A stretch of DNA of 64,000 bases, taken from assembly GCF_900091455.1 (NCBI RefSeq), contig NZ_LT607412.1, forward strand, positions 6,138,001 to 6,202,000. The letters are read 5' to 3'. Made by a program: the position numbers and the translations under genes. The notes beneath the pieces are model-generated. The model saw only the letters and a list, made by a program, of their open reading frames with translations. It was not told where the DNA came from and did not search any database. This document shows, piece after piece, positions 43,784 to 52,422 of this stretch; the first letter of the stretch is position 1; the number at the start of each line of letters is the position of its first letter. Origin of the DNA: Micromonospora coriariae (GTDB lineage Bacteria; Actinomycetota; Actinomycetes; Mycobacteriales; Micromonosporaceae).

Positions 43784-45076
43784 ATGCAGCGGAGGAATTT
43801 CCTGGTCGGTACGGGCGCACTGGGCGCGGGAGCGCTCGGCGTCGGCGCGGCCGTGACGCCCGCAGTCGCCAGCCCCCGTGGCCGGCGGGTCCGCACCGGT
43901 CTGGACGAGCTGGTGTCCTCCGGGTTCGCCGAGCTCGCCGGCCAGCGGGTGGGGGTCGTCTCCAACCCGACCGGCGTCGACGCCGCCTACCGGCACCTCG
44001 TCGACCTGATGCACGGCTCCGGTCGGGTGCAGTTGGTCGCGGCGTTCGGCCCCGAGCACGGCTTCCGCGGCTCCGCGCAGGCCGGCGGCAGCGAGGGCAC
44101 CGGCGTCGACGCGCGTACCGGCATCCCGGTGTACGACGCGTACGGCGCCTCGCTGGCCCGGTGGGAAGCGATGTTCACCGAGGCGGGGGTGGACACGGTG
44201 GTCTTCGACATCCAGGACGTCGGGGTCCGCTTCTACACGTACATCTGGACGATGTACACCTCGATGGTCGCCGCGGCCCGGGTCGGCAGACGCTACGTCG
44301 TGCTGGACCGACCCAACCCGATCGGCGGGCGGGCCTACGGGCCGCTGATGACCACGCCGTACACCTCGGGGGTGGGTCTGAAGGAGATCATCCAGCAGCA
44401 CGGGATGACCGTCGGCGAGCTGGCCCGGTTCTTCAACGCCACCTTCCTGCCCGCCGAGGCGGGGCGACCGGTCGACCTGCACGTGGTGCGGTGCCGGCAC
44501 TGGAAACGCGACGACCTCGCCGCCGACACCGGCGTGCCGTGGGTGATGCCCAGCCCGAACATGCCCACTCCGGACACCGCGCTCGTCTACCCGGGCACCG
44601 GCCTGTTCGAGGGCGTCGCGTCGATCACCGAGGGGCGCGGCACGTGTCGCCCGTTCGAGCTGATCGGCGGCCTGGCGACCGACTTCGACCACCACTGGGG
44701 CGACCGGCTCAACGCCCGGAACCTGCCCGGAGTCGAGTTCCGCGAGGCGTACTTCTCGCCGACCTCCGCCGGGCAGAAGCCGGCGCTGCTCAACAAGCTC
44801 TGCGCCGGCGTGGAGGTCAAGGTCGTCGACCCGGCGGCGTACGACCCGATCCGCACCGGGGTGGCGATGCTGGTGGAGGCGCGCAAGTACCCGGCCTTCG
44901 CCTGGCGGCAGGACACGTGGGACACGGTGCGCCCGTACTGGATCGACAAGCTCACCGGCTCGCCCCGGCTGCGGACCCAGATCGACGCCGGCGCCGACGT
45001 GGACGACGTGGTCGGCGCCTGGGCCGACGAGCTGGCCACCTTCAACCGGCAGCGCCGGCCCTACCTGCTCTACTGA
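43784..45076 (+). CDS. namZ: exo-beta-N-acetylmuramidase NamZ (DUF1343, GH171)
   Basis: A 430-residue DUF1343 protein. A twin-arginine-like signal (QRRNFLVGTGALGAGALGVG) is followed by RVGVVSNPTGVD, the catalytic-region motif FGPEHGFRG, VVFDIQDVGVRFYTYIWTM, and VLDRPNPIGG, all hallmarks of the family. In B. subtilis NamZ removes MurNAc from the non-reducing end of peptidoglycan fragments. It starts 10 bp after NagZ. Together the two would strip GlcNAc and MurNAc in turn outside the cell. Confidence 0.9.
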   Translation: MQRRNFLVGTGALGAGALGVGAAVTPAVASPRGRRVRTGLDELVSSGFAELAGQRVGVVSNPTGVDAAYRHLVDLMHGSGRVQLVAAFGPEHGFRGSAQAGGSEGTGVDARTGIPVYDAYGASLARWEAMFTEAGVDTVVFDIQDVGVRFYTYIWTMYTSMVAAARVGRRYVVLDRPNPIGGRAYGPLMTTPYTSGVGLKEIIQQHGMTVGELARFFNATFLPAEAGRPVDLHVVRCRHWKRDDLAADTGVPWVMPSPNMPTPDTALVYPGTGLFEGVASITEGRGTCRPFELIGGLATDFDHHWGDRLNARNLPGVEFREAYFSPTSAGQKPALLNKLCAGVEVKVVDPAAYDPIRTGVAMLVEARKYPAFAWRQDTWDTVRPYWIDKLTGSPRLRTQIDAGADVDDVVGAWADELATFNRQRRPYLLY

Positions 45077-45088
45077 AGGAGTGCGGTC

Positions 45089-46885
45089 ATGACCAGGTCG
45101 ACCCGTCGTCCGCTCCGCTCACTCGCGTTCGGCCTGGCCCTGGCGGTCGTGGGTACGGCGCTGCCAGCCAGCCCGGTGGCAGCGTCGCCCCCGGCCGGTC
45201 CGCCGACCGTCACCCCCGACGACATCCAGTTCCGGCACGACACGCTGCGCCGCGGCGACGCCCGCCAGGTCGGCCTGCTCCCGGAGCACGTGGACCGCCT
45301 CCCCGCCGACCTGGCCGGGTATCTCCAGCCGACGGCGGACCATCCCGGCTACCCGACGTACGCCGGCGCGGTGGTCCTGGCCGCCAAGGACGGCGTGATC
45401 GTCCAGCACGCCGCCGTGGGCAAGGCCGTGCGCTACGCCTCGGTCGGGCCACCGCCCGGCCTGGTCGGTGTGGAACTCCCCGCCGACCAGCAGATCGCGA
45501 CCCGGCCGGACACCATCTACGACCTGGCCTCGGTGTCGAAGCTGTTCACCACGATCGTCGCCATGCAGCAGGTGGAGCGGGGTCGGGTGCAGCTCGACGT
45601 GCCGGTCGCCCGGTACGTCCCGGAGTTCGCCGCTGGCGGCAAGGCGACGGTCACGGTTCGGATGCTGCTCACCCACACGTCGGGTCTGCCCGCGTTCGTG
45701 CCACTGTGGAGCAGGTATCCGACGCCGGCCGAGCGGTTCGCCGCCGCGCTCGCCACGCCACTGGCGGCCGGCGCCACGCCCGGTTCCCGGTACGTCTACT
45801 CCGACCTCGGGCTGATCGCGCTGGGCGTACTGCTGGAACGGGTCACCGGCCGCCCGCTGGCCGACCTGGTCCGCGACGGCGTGACCGGGCCGCTGGGCAT
45901 GACCGACACCGGCTACAACCCCGGTCCGGAGCGACGGTCACGGATCGCCGCGACCGAATACCAGGCGTACGCCGGGCGCGGCATGGTGTGGGGCGAGGTG
46001 CACGACGAGAACGCCTGGTCGCTCGGCGGGGTGGCCGGGCACGCGGGAGTCTTCTCCACCGCTGCCGACCTGGCCGTGCTCTGCCAGTCACTGCTCAACG
46101 GCGGCGAGTACCGTGGCCGCCGGATCCTGCTGTCGGACACGGTGCGCGCGATGCTGGTCAACTACAACGCGCCGCTGGAGTCGGCCTACCCGGAGAGCGA
46201 CCGCGGCCTCGGCTTCGAACTGAACAAGCACTGGTACATGATGGGGCTGTCCTCGCCGGTGGGCTTCGGGCACACCGGCTTCACCGGAACGTCGATCGTC
46301 ATCGACCCGCTGTCGCACTCGTTCGTCGTCATGCTCAGCAACCGGGTGCACCCCGACCGGGGCTGGGGCAGCAACAACGTGGCCCGGCGGGCGGTGGCAC
46401 GGGACCTCGCGGAGGCGATGCCGGTGCGGCCGCGCTCGGCCAGCGCCTGGCGGGCCGATCCACGGGACTCCGCGACAAGCACACTCACGGCGCCGCTGCG
46501 CCGTCCCGCGCGGGGCGCCACGGCGAGCTTCCTGCTCTGGTACGACACCGAGCCCCGCTACGACAGCGCCCGATTCGAGGTCTCCACCGACGGGGGCCAG
46601 ACCTGGGCGCCGACGACGATGCGGCTACGCGACGCCGGCCGACGGTGGAGCGCCGACGGCACCGTCACCGGCTACGGAGGCCGGGTCTGGTGGCAGGTCT
46701 CCGTGACGTTGCCCGACCAGGCCACCCACCTGCGATGGAGCAGCAGCACCGACGGCTCCGGTCAGGGGCGCGGCGTCTACGTCGACCGGGTCGTCGCGGC
46801 CGACCGGTACGGCCTGCTCTTCTCCGGCGAGGGCGCCGACGCCTCCCGGCTCGTCGCCGACGGGTGGTCACCCGCACGAAGCTGA
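45089..46885 (+). CDS. exported class C beta-lactamase-fold serine hydrolase with C-terminal beta domain
   Basis: A 598-residue secreted serine hydrolase. A signal peptide (1-32) precedes a penicillin-binding fold with Ser148-x-x-Lys151 (DLASVSKLFTT), Tyr237-x-Asp (VYSDLGL) and the third motif HTG (GFGHTGFTG). Residues from about 455 form an extra domain (GATASFLLWYDTEPRYDS, ... WWQVSVTLPDQATHLRW) resembling a beta sandwich. The B. subtilis NagZ/NamZ operon carries a similar AmpC-fold protein (YbbE/AmlB). It probably acts on peptide stems or as a D-Ala esterase/peptidase; resistance to beta-lactams is not implied. Confidence 0.87.
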   Translation: MTRSTRRPLRSLAFGLALAVVGTALPASPVAASPPAGPPTVTPDDIQFRHDTLRRGDARQVGLLPEHVDRLPADLAGYLQPTADHPGYPTYAGAVVLAAKDGVIVQHAAVGKAVRYASVGPPPGLVGVELPADQQIATRPDTIYDLASVSKLFTTIVAMQQVERGRVQLDVPVARYVPEFAAGGKATVTVRMLLTHTSGLPAFVPLWSRYPTPAERFAAALATPLAAGATPGSRYVYSDLGLIALGVLLERVTGRPLADLVRDGVTGPLGMTDTGYNPGPERRSRIAATEYQAYAGRGMVWGEVHDENAWSLGGVAGHAGVFSTAADLAVLCQSLLNGGEYRGRRILLSDTVRAMLVNYNAPLESAYPESDRGLGFELNKHWYMMGLSSPVGFGHTGFTGTSIVIDPLSHSFVVMLSNRVHPDRGWGSNNVARRAVARDLAEAMPVRPRSASAWRADPRDSATSTLTAPLRRPARGATASFLLWYDTEPRYDSARFEVSTDGGQTWAPTTMRLRDAGRRWSADGTVTGYGGRVWWQVSVTLPDQATHLRWSSSTDGSGQGRGVYVDRVVAADRYGLLFSGEGADASRLVADGWSPARS

Positions 46886-46931
46886 GCCGAATCACGTTGC
46901 GGCGGCCGGCGGGCGCTGCGAGGGTCGACGG

Positions 46932-47507
46932 GTGACAGGGACGAACGGTGCCGACGTGCGGGATGCGGCCGCGGAGATGACCCTCGTGCTCGACCCGCAC
47001 CGGGAGCGGGACTGGTCGGTGTCGGCCGGCACGCTGACCTGGAGCTGCTGGACCACGGCGGCCCACGTGGCGCACGACCTGCTCGGGTACGCCGGGCAGG
47101 TCACCGGCCGGCCCGACGACGGCTACCTGCCGTACGACCTGCGGGTCTCCCCCGACGCGACGCCGGCGCAGGTGCTGACCGTGGTGCGTGCCTGCGCCGG
47201 ACTGCTCGCCGCCGCGGTCGACACGGCGCCGCCGGAGACCCGGGCCTGGCACTTCGGCCCGTGCGACCCGGCCGGTTTCGCCGCGATGGGAGTGGCCGAG
47301 ACCCTGCTGCACACCCACGACATCACCCTCGGTCTCGGTGTGCCGTGGCTGCCGCCGCAACGGCTGAGCACCCTGGTGCTGCGGCGGCTCTTCCCGGACG
47401 CCCCGGCCGGCGCCGCACCCGAGGTGCTGCTGTGGCTGACCGGCCGTGGTGAACTGCCCGGACGGGCGCGGCGTACCTCATGGACCTGGCGCGCCGCGCT
47501 GGACTGA
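46932..47507 (+). CDS. maleylpyruvate isomerase/DinB-like protein
   Basis: A 191-residue protein of the mycothiol-dependent maleylpyruvate isomerase/DinB fold. Histidines that would bind metal are in TWSCWTTAAHVAHDLLGYAG and AETLLHTHDITLG, the three-His pattern of the family. It starts 46 bp after the beta-lactamase-fold gene and may be read with it. Members use mycothiol or bacillithiol in detoxification; the substrate is unknown. Confidence 0.8.
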   Translation: MTGTNGADVRDAAAEMTLVLDPHRERDWSVSAGTLTWSCWTTAAHVAHDLLGYAGQVTGRPDDGYLPYDLRVSPDATPAQVLTVVRACAGLLAAAVDTAPPETRAWHFGPCDPAGFAAMGVAETLLHTHDITLGLGVPWLPPQRLSTLVLRRLFPDAPAGAAPEVLLWLTGRGELPGRARRTSWTWRAALD

Positions 47508-47514
47508 CCGAAGC

Positions 47515-48063
47515 TCAGCGCACCGAGGAAGCGGCCAGCGAGTGCCGGTGGCCGTCGCGGGGGAACGGCGGATACGCCGGCAGCACCTCCTGGAAGACGT
47601 AGCCGCTCTTCTCCGCCACCCGGCAGGAGGCCGGGTTGTCCACCTGGTGCAGCAGGTCGAGGCGCTCCAGCTCGGTGAACTGCTCGAACGCCCACCTGCT
47701 CAGCGCGGTGACCGCGCGCGGGGCGACGCCCCGACCGCGCGCCCACGCCGCCGTCCAGTAGCCGACCTCGGCCGCCGGCCCTGCCGGCGTGACCCGCTTG
47801 AGCACCGCTTGCGCCACAAGCCGTCGACAGTCCACGCCGTCCTCCAGCACGGCGAAGCTGAACCGCCGGCCGTCGTCCCAGTCCCGCCGCGTCCGCTTCA
47901 GCCACTGGCCCTTGTCGGCGTCGGTCACCGGGTAGCGGGTCCACCGTTGCAGCACCGGATCCCGGTACGCCTCCACCAGCGCATCCAGGTCGTCGTCACG
48001 CCAGGGGCGCAGGACGAGGCCCGGCGCCGAAGGGGTGGTCAACGCGCGCAGCTCGATCGACAT
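47515..48063 (-). CDS. GNAT N-acetyltransferase (RimJ/RimL type)
   Basis: A 182-residue GNAT with PGLVLRPWRDDDLDALVEAY at the start, the CoA loop in VGYWTAAWARGRGVAPRAVTAL and motif B in HQVDNPASCRVAEKSGYVFQEV. It would acetylate an amine or protein N-terminus. Start 48063 is chosen over an upstream GTG (48069). Convergent with the MPI-like gene (7-bp gap). Confidence 0.86.
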   Translation of the reverse strand: MSIELRALTTPSAPGLVLRPWRDDDLDALVEAYRDPVLQRWTRYPVTDADKGQWLKRTRRDWDDGRRFSFAVLEDGVDCRRLVAQAVLKRVTPAGPAAEVGYWTAAWARGRGVAPRAVTALSRWAFEQFTELERLDLLHQVDNPASCRVAEKSGYVFQEVLPAYPPFPRDGHRHSLAASSVR

Positions 48064-48111
48064 CCGCACAGTCTGCCGTCACCGGCCCGGTCGCGACGAC
48101 CCGCCCGGCGG

Positions 48112-48600
48112 CTACGACGCCCGCCGCCACGGCAGCCACGCCCACCGGGACCGGCGCGTCGGTGCGACGGCGGGCGCAGGCGGGGCCTCGACGGTGGGTG
48201 TCCGGGGGCCGTTCGGGGCGTGCTCGGTACGCCAGCGGCGGACCACCTCGTCGGCGTTCACCGGCCGCACCGCCACCCGGGGGCCCTCGGGGTTACGCAG
48301 CCAGGCCACGATCTGGGCGTTCAACTGCCCCACGAAGTCCCGGACGGACTGCTCGGTGGGCAGGTCACGGACCTCGGCGGGGAGCTGCTCGATGCGCCGG
48401 CGCAGTTGCAGCGGTGTGGGCAGCAGCAGGTCGCTGGGGAGTGCCTCGCGCTCCAGGAAACTCTTGATCCACCACGACTCGTCGTACGGCATTCCGCGGC
48501 CGGGGATCGGCTTGCCCATGCCGGGCAGGTCGTCGAACTCGCCGCGTTGCACGGCCCCCTGGATCTGCGCCTCCACAGCCGCTTCCCACGCTTCGGTCAC
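48112..48600 (-). CDS. DUF1992 (DnaJ-homologue-like) protein
   Basis: A 162-residue DUF1992 protein: EAAVEAQIQGAVQRGEFDDLPGMGKPIPGRGM followed by WWIKSFLEREALPSDLLLP and the helical VRDLPTEQSVRDFVGQLNAQIV. This is the conserved core of DnaJC28/YhdN-like proteins. A Pro-rich tail and a basic end (RRSRWAWLPWRRAS) follow. The role is unknown; a chaperone-linked function is suggested for eukaryotic relatives. GTG start. Confidence 0.85.
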   Translation of the reverse strand: MTEAWEAAVEAQIQGAVQRGEFDDLPGMGKPIPGRGMPYDESWWIKSFLEREALPSDLLLPTPLQLRRRIEQLPAEVRDLPTEQSVRDFVGQLNAQIVAWLRNPEGPRVAVRPVNADEVVRRWRTEHAPNGPRTPTVEAPPAPAVAPTRRSRWAWLPWRRAS

Positions 48601-48830
48601 CCTGCGGCACCTCCCTGGCCACCGTAACGCGCCGCCTCCGACCGGCGGTGCGCACCGAAACGGGTCAGCGCGCCCGGGCCGGCGACCATTCCCGTCGCCG
48701 CCCGCGCGGCGTGGTTTCCGCCAGAGCGTCCGGTTCCGGGCGGACGGGCCACCGTCTGCCAGGTGGCCCTGGGCCGGGCTGGCCGCCCGGTCTACGGTCG
48801 ATGCGGGTGTCATTGCAACGGGGGGTCGTC

Positions 48831-49481
48831 GTGGTGGGTGCGGGTGCAGTGCTGGGTATCGCGCTGGTGGCGTTGGGGCTGGTGCTCACGCCCGGCCCGA
48901 ACATGGTCTATCTGGTCTCCCGCTCGGTGGCGCAGGGCCGCCGCGCCGGGATGGTCTCGCTGCTCGGGGTGGCCGCCGGATTCGGCGTCTACCTGGCCGC
49001 GGCGGTCGCCGGGCTGGCCGCCGTCTTCGTCCTGGTGCCGGCGCTGTACGCGGTGGTGAAGCTGGCCGGGGCCGGCTACCTGCTCTGGCTGGCCTGGCGG
49101 ACGCTGCGCCCGGGTGGGCACTCCCCGTTCACGCCCGCGCCGCTGCCGCCGGACCGGGCCCGACGGCTGTTCACCATGGGCCTGGTCACCAACCTGCTCA
49201 ACCCGAAGATCGCCATCCTCTACGTCTCGCTGCTGCCGCAGTTCGTCGATCCCGCGCGGGGGCACGTGGCGGCGCAGAGCCTGCTGCTGGGCCTGACCCA
49301 GATCGCCGTCGCGCTGAGCGTGAACGCGCTGATCGTGCTCAGCGCCGGCGCGTTGGCCGGATTCTTCGCCCGCCGGCCAGCCTGGCTGCGGGTGCAGCAG
49401 TGGGTGACCGGCACGGCCCTCGCGGCGCTGGCCGTCCGGATCGCCACCGACCGCTCCCGCGCGGCGATCGCCACGCCCTGA
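48831..49481 (+). CDS. LysE/RhtB-family exporter
   Basis: A 216-residue membrane protein of the LysE/RhtB amino-acid exporter family. The signature LVLTPGPNMVYLVSRSVAQGRRAG lies at the end of the first span, and VTNLLNPKIAILYVSLLPQF is the second family motif. Six spans are predicted. The GTG at 48831 is chosen since a GGGGGG tract lies just upstream; ATG 48801 would add ten residues. It exports small amines or amino acids. It is divergent from the DUF1992 gene. Confidence 0.87.
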   Translation: MVGAGAVLGIALVALGLVLTPGPNMVYLVSRSVAQGRRAGMVSLLGVAAGFGVYLAAAVAGLAAVFVLVPALYAVVKLAGAGYLLWLAWRTLRPGGHSPFTPAPLPPDRARRLFTMGLVTNLLNPKIAILYVSLLPQFVDPARGHVAAQSLLLGLTQIAVALSVNALIVLSAGALAGFFARRPAWLRVQQWVTGTALAALAVRIATDRSRAAIATP

Positions 49482-49490
49482 GCCGGGCGC

Positions 49491-50330
49491 TCAGTCGCCC
49501 AGGTCGCGGTGCCGGCGGACCATCCCGGCGGCCAGCGGCGCGGCGTCCAGGTCGCCGGCGGCGAGCCGGGCGGTGAGGGTACGACGCACCAGCCGGTCGG
49601 CCAGCGCGGGCGCGTGCCGGCCGACGGCCATCTCCAGGCGCCCGCGCGTGGTGGTCGCCACGTCCCGGGGTGCCCGTCGGGCGGTGGCGGCGCGCAGGAT
49701 CGCCGCGACGACTCCCTCGACGGGCTCCGGCCGGGACACCCCCCGCAGGGACAGGCCGGCCTCGGCGGTGCTGTCGTGGATCGGTGAGGCCACCATGCTC
49801 GGGTAGACGACGCTCACCCCGACGTGGGTGCCCACCTCGTGGCGCAGCGCGTCGGCGTACGCGACCAGGGCCCGTTTGCTGACCCCGTACGCGGCGGCGA
49901 GCGGCAGCGGCAGCACCGCCATCCTGCTTGACACGAAGATCACCCGCCCGCGCGCGGCGAGCAGTGCGGGCAGCGTAGCGGCGGTGGTCCGCCAGGCGGC
50001 GAGCAGGTTGACCTCGATCTGTCGGCGGACCACCTCGTCGGGCGGCAACTCGGCCGGGGCGGGGCCACCGACTCCGGCGTTGTTGATCAGCAGGTCGAGG
50101 CCGCCGAGCCGGTCGACGGCGGCCCGCACCGCCGGCGGCACGGCGGCCGGGTCGGTCAGATCGCAGCCGAGCACGGGCAGGTCGTCGTCGGTGCGCGCGT
50201 GCAGGTCGAGCCCGACCACCCGGGCGCCGGCGGCGGTCAGGGCGGCGCCGAGGTGACGGCCGAACGTGCCGCTCGCCCCGGTCACCAGCACCCGGCGGCC
50301 GGTCAGCCCGCTCACCGCCCGGCCCCTCAC
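49491..50330 (-). CDS. short-chain dehydrogenase/reductase
   Basis: A 279-residue classical SDR. TGASGTFGRHLG is the cofactor loop, NNAGVGG the structural motif, and Ser/Tyr/Lys are in FVSSRMAVLPLPLAAAYGVSKRAL. The C-terminal 60 residues extend beyond the core (LEMAVGRHAPALADRLVRRTL), as in the FMO-associated SDRs. The GTG start overlaps the monooxygenase stop by 4 bp. It probably reduces or oxidises the product of that monooxygenase. Confidence 0.83.
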   Translation of the reverse strand: MRGRAVSGLTGRRVLVTGASGTFGRHLGAALTAAGARVVGLDLHARTDDDLPVLGCDLTDPAAVPPAVRAAVDRLGGLDLLINNAGVGGPAPAELPPDEVVRRQIEVNLLAAWRTTAATLPALLAARGRVIFVSSRMAVLPLPLAAAYGVSKRALVAYADALRHEVGTHVGVSVVYPSMVASPIHDSTAEAGLSLRGVSRPEPVEGVVAAILRAATARRAPRDVATTTRGRLEMAVGRHAPALADRLVRRTLTARLAAGDLDAAPLAAGMVRRHRDLGD

Positions 50331-51661
50331 TGCCCCGCTCCGACGGGCGTGGTGGCGCGGGCGCGGCGGGCGCCGGCGGTCAGCTCCCGGGTCAGCTCGG
50401 CCAGGTAGGCGTCGAAGTCGACCCGCATCGCCGGGCGGCGCTGGCCCCAGCGGGCGGTCGCGGCCCGCAGCTCGGCCCGGCAGACGGCCCGCTGCCGGTC
50501 GGGGCCCGGCAGCAGGTACCGGCCGGCGAGCTGCGCCGCGATCAGCCTGGCCTGCGCCTCCACCAGCGGGAACGCCGAGCCGGTGGACTGCATCAGCCCG
50601 ACGAAGGTCAGGCCGGGCGCGTCGGGGTGGAACACGTGCCGGTACAGCGCCAGGGTGTCGGCGCCCCCGCTGAGCAGCGCCGGGTCGAGGAACGGGATCT
50701 CCACCCGGTACCCGGTGCACCAAATGATCAGATCGACGCTGTCGGCGCGACCGTCGGTGAACTCGACCCGGTCGCCGGCGAGGGCGGCGACGCCGGGCCG
50801 GGCCTCGATGTCGCCGTGGGTCAGCCGGGACAGCAACCCGTCGGAGAGCGTCGGGTGGTCCTGTAGGAAGCCGTGCGTCGGCGCGGGCAGCCCGTAGCGG
50901 GCGGGACCGCCGACGGTGGTGCTGAGCATCGCCTGGCTGATGCGCTGGCGCAGCCGCCACGGGAGCCGGCGGGCCAGCGCCCCGTTGAGGGTGTCCGAGG
51001 GGCGGCCCAGCAGGTACTTCGGCACCACCCAGACGCCTCGGCGCAGCGACAGCAGGGTGCGGGTGGCCGCATACGAGGCGTCCACCGCGATGTCCATCGC
51101 GGAGTTGCCGCCCCCGACGACCAGGACCCGCTTGTCCGCCAGTTGTTCCGGGCCCCGGTAGTCGTGGCTGTGCAGCTGCTCAGCGGCGCAGGTGCCGGGG
51201 TACGGCGGGTCGGGCAGCCGGGGCGCCCTGTTGTGCCCGTTGGCGACGACCACGGCCTCGACGGTGACCTCGACCGGCCCGTCCGGTCCGCTCGCCCGCA
51301 CCGTCCAGGTGCCGGCGGAATCCCGGGTGACCTGCTCGACGGTGTGCCGCAGGCGGATGACATCCCGCAGGCCGAAGCGGTCGGCGTAACCGCCGAGGTA
51401 GCCGGCGATCCGTCGGTGATCGGGGTAGTCGGGCCAGTCGGCGGGCATCGGGTGGTCGGCGAACTGGGTGCGGCCGCGGCTGGTGTTCAGGTGCAGCGTG
51501 CGGTACGCGGGCGAGTCGGGCGCCCCGTACACCCAGAGGCCGCCGACCTCGTCGGTGGCCTCGAAGCAGACCGTCGGCACGCCGGCGTCGAGCAGTGCCT
51601 TGACCGCGGCGAGCCCGGCCGCGCCGGCGCCGATCACCGCCGCCCTGGGTCGTACGACCAT
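50327..51661 (-). CDS. flavin-containing monooxygenase (FMO/BVMO-like)
   Basis: A 444-residue FMO. The FAD motif AAVIGAGAAGLAAVKALL, the NADPH motif RVLVVGGGNSAMDIAVDAS, and DLIIWCTGYRVEIPFL near the C-terminus mark the family; PDYPDHRRIAGYLGGYADRFGL is the FMO-type linker. It oxygenates a soft nucleophile or ketone with NADPH and O2. ATG 51661 is chosen (GGGGG nearby); GTG 51673 is also possible. A TetR operator (51676-51695) sits directly upstream. Confidence 0.87.
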   Translation of the reverse strand: MVVRPRAAVIGAGAAGLAAVKALLDAGVPTVCFEATDEVGGLWVYGAPDSPAYRTLHLNTSRGRTQFADHPMPADWPDYPDHRRIAGYLGGYADRFGLRDVIRLRHTVEQVTRDSAGTWTVRASGPDGPVEVTVEAVVVANGHNRAPRLPDPPYPGTCAAEQLHSHDYRGPEQLADKRVLVVGGGNSAMDIAVDASYAATRTLLSLRRGVWVVPKYLLGRPSDTLNGALARRLPWRLRQRISQAMLSTTVGGPARYGLPAPTHGFLQDHPTLSDGLLSRLTHGDIEARPGVAALAGDRVEFTDGRADSVDLIIWCTGYRVEIPFLDPALLSGGADTLALYRHVFHPDAPGLTFVGLMQSTGSAFPLVEAQARLIAAQLAGRYLLPGPDRQRAVCRAELRAATARWGQRRPAMRVDFDAYLAELTRELTAGARRARATTPVGAGQ

Positions 51662-51675
51662 CGCTGCCCCCACTT

Positions 51676-51695
51676 AATCCAACGTCTGATGGATA
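51676..51695. promoter_or_regulatory. TetR operator upstream of the FMO/SDR operon
   Basis: AATCCA and TGGATA arms around 8 bp match, in length and arms, the site at 52386-52405 upstream of the MFS gene. The TetR gene lies between the two sites. Confidence 0.6.
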
Positions 51696-51717
51696 ATCGT
51701 CGTGAGCGGCCGGCCCG

Positions 51718-52374
51718 TCAAGGGCCCGACGGTCCGTACAGCCCGTCCAGGAAGCGGTGCACGAAGACGCGGAACTCGCGCCGCTCCCGGGCGCCGGGCG
51801 CACCCGCGGCCAGCGCCACCACGTGCCCGTGCGCGGCCCAGACCAGGCTCCGCACGGTGATGTGCGGGGTCGGTTCGACCAGCGCGCCGGCCGCCGCCGC
51901 GGCGGTGAGCAGCTCCGCCACCAACCGGTACAGCGGCTCGGCGTAGCGCTGGTCGAGCTCGGCGTGCCGCTGCGGTTCCAGCCAGCGACGCAGCCACAGC
52001 GCTGTGGTCTCCGGTCGGTCCTCGAGGAAGTCGACGAAGACGTCGACCAGGTCGTGCAGGGCTCGCCGCGCCGCGTCCGGCCCCGCGTCGAGAGCCGAGC
52101 GGGCCTGCGCGGCGGCCTCGGTCAGCACGTCCCGCTCGGCGGCGAAGACCCGGGCGAAGCAGGCGTCGTAGAGCGCGGTCTTCGTACCCGTGTGGTGGGC
52201 GACCGTGGCGACGTCGACCCCGGCGGCGGCGGCGACCTCCCGCAGCCCGACGGCGTCGAAGCCGCGCTCGGCGAAGAGCGCGGTGGCCGCGGTGAGCACC
52301 ACCTCGCGGGTCGGCCGGCTCTCGTCGCGGCGGGGCCGACCCGGACGGCGTCGGGGCATGGTCATGACCGCCAT
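51718..52374 (-). CDS. TetR-family transcriptional regulator
   Basis: A 218-residue TetR protein. The DNA-binding domain REVVLTAATALFAERGFDAVGLREVAAAAGVDVATVAHHTGTKTALYDACF lies at residues 22-70. It has the same direction as the FMO/SDR operon that follows and is divergent from the MFS gene. Matching 20-bp palindromes lie on both sides of it (51676 and 52386), which makes it the obvious repressor of both. ATG 52374 has an AGGGG site. Confidence 0.9.
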   Translation of the reverse strand: MAVMTMPRRRPGRPRRDESRPTREVVLTAATALFAERGFDAVGLREVAAAAGVDVATVAHHTGTKTALYDACFARVFAAERDVLTEAAAQARSALDAGPDAARRALHDLVDVFVDFLEDRPETTALWLRRWLEPQRHAELDQRYAEPLYRLVAELLTAAAAAGALVEPTPHITVRSLVWAAHGHVVALAAGAPGARERREFRVFVHRFLDGLYGPSGP

Positions 52375-52385
52375 TCTGCCCCTAG

Positions 52386-52405
52386 AATCCAGCAACCGTT
52401 GGATT
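52386..52405. promoter_or_regulatory. TetR operator in the MFS/TetR divergent promoter
   Basis: AATCCA and TGGATT, a perfect 6-bp inverted repeat with 8-bp centre, lies 18 bp before the MFS ATG and 12 bp upstream of the TetR ATG. The same architecture is found at 51676-51695. Confidence 0.65.
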
Positions 52406-52422
52406 GCGGAGAGGATGCGGCG

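Noticed and set aside
41923..43965. 680-residue minus-strand frame opposite the GH3 gene
   Set aside because: Shadow frame of a gene with signal peptide and NagZ motif.
45089..46885. Beta-lactam resistance gene
   Set aside because: The class C fold and SxxK motif are present, but the operon with NagZ and NamZ and the extra C-terminal domain point to cell-wall salvage.
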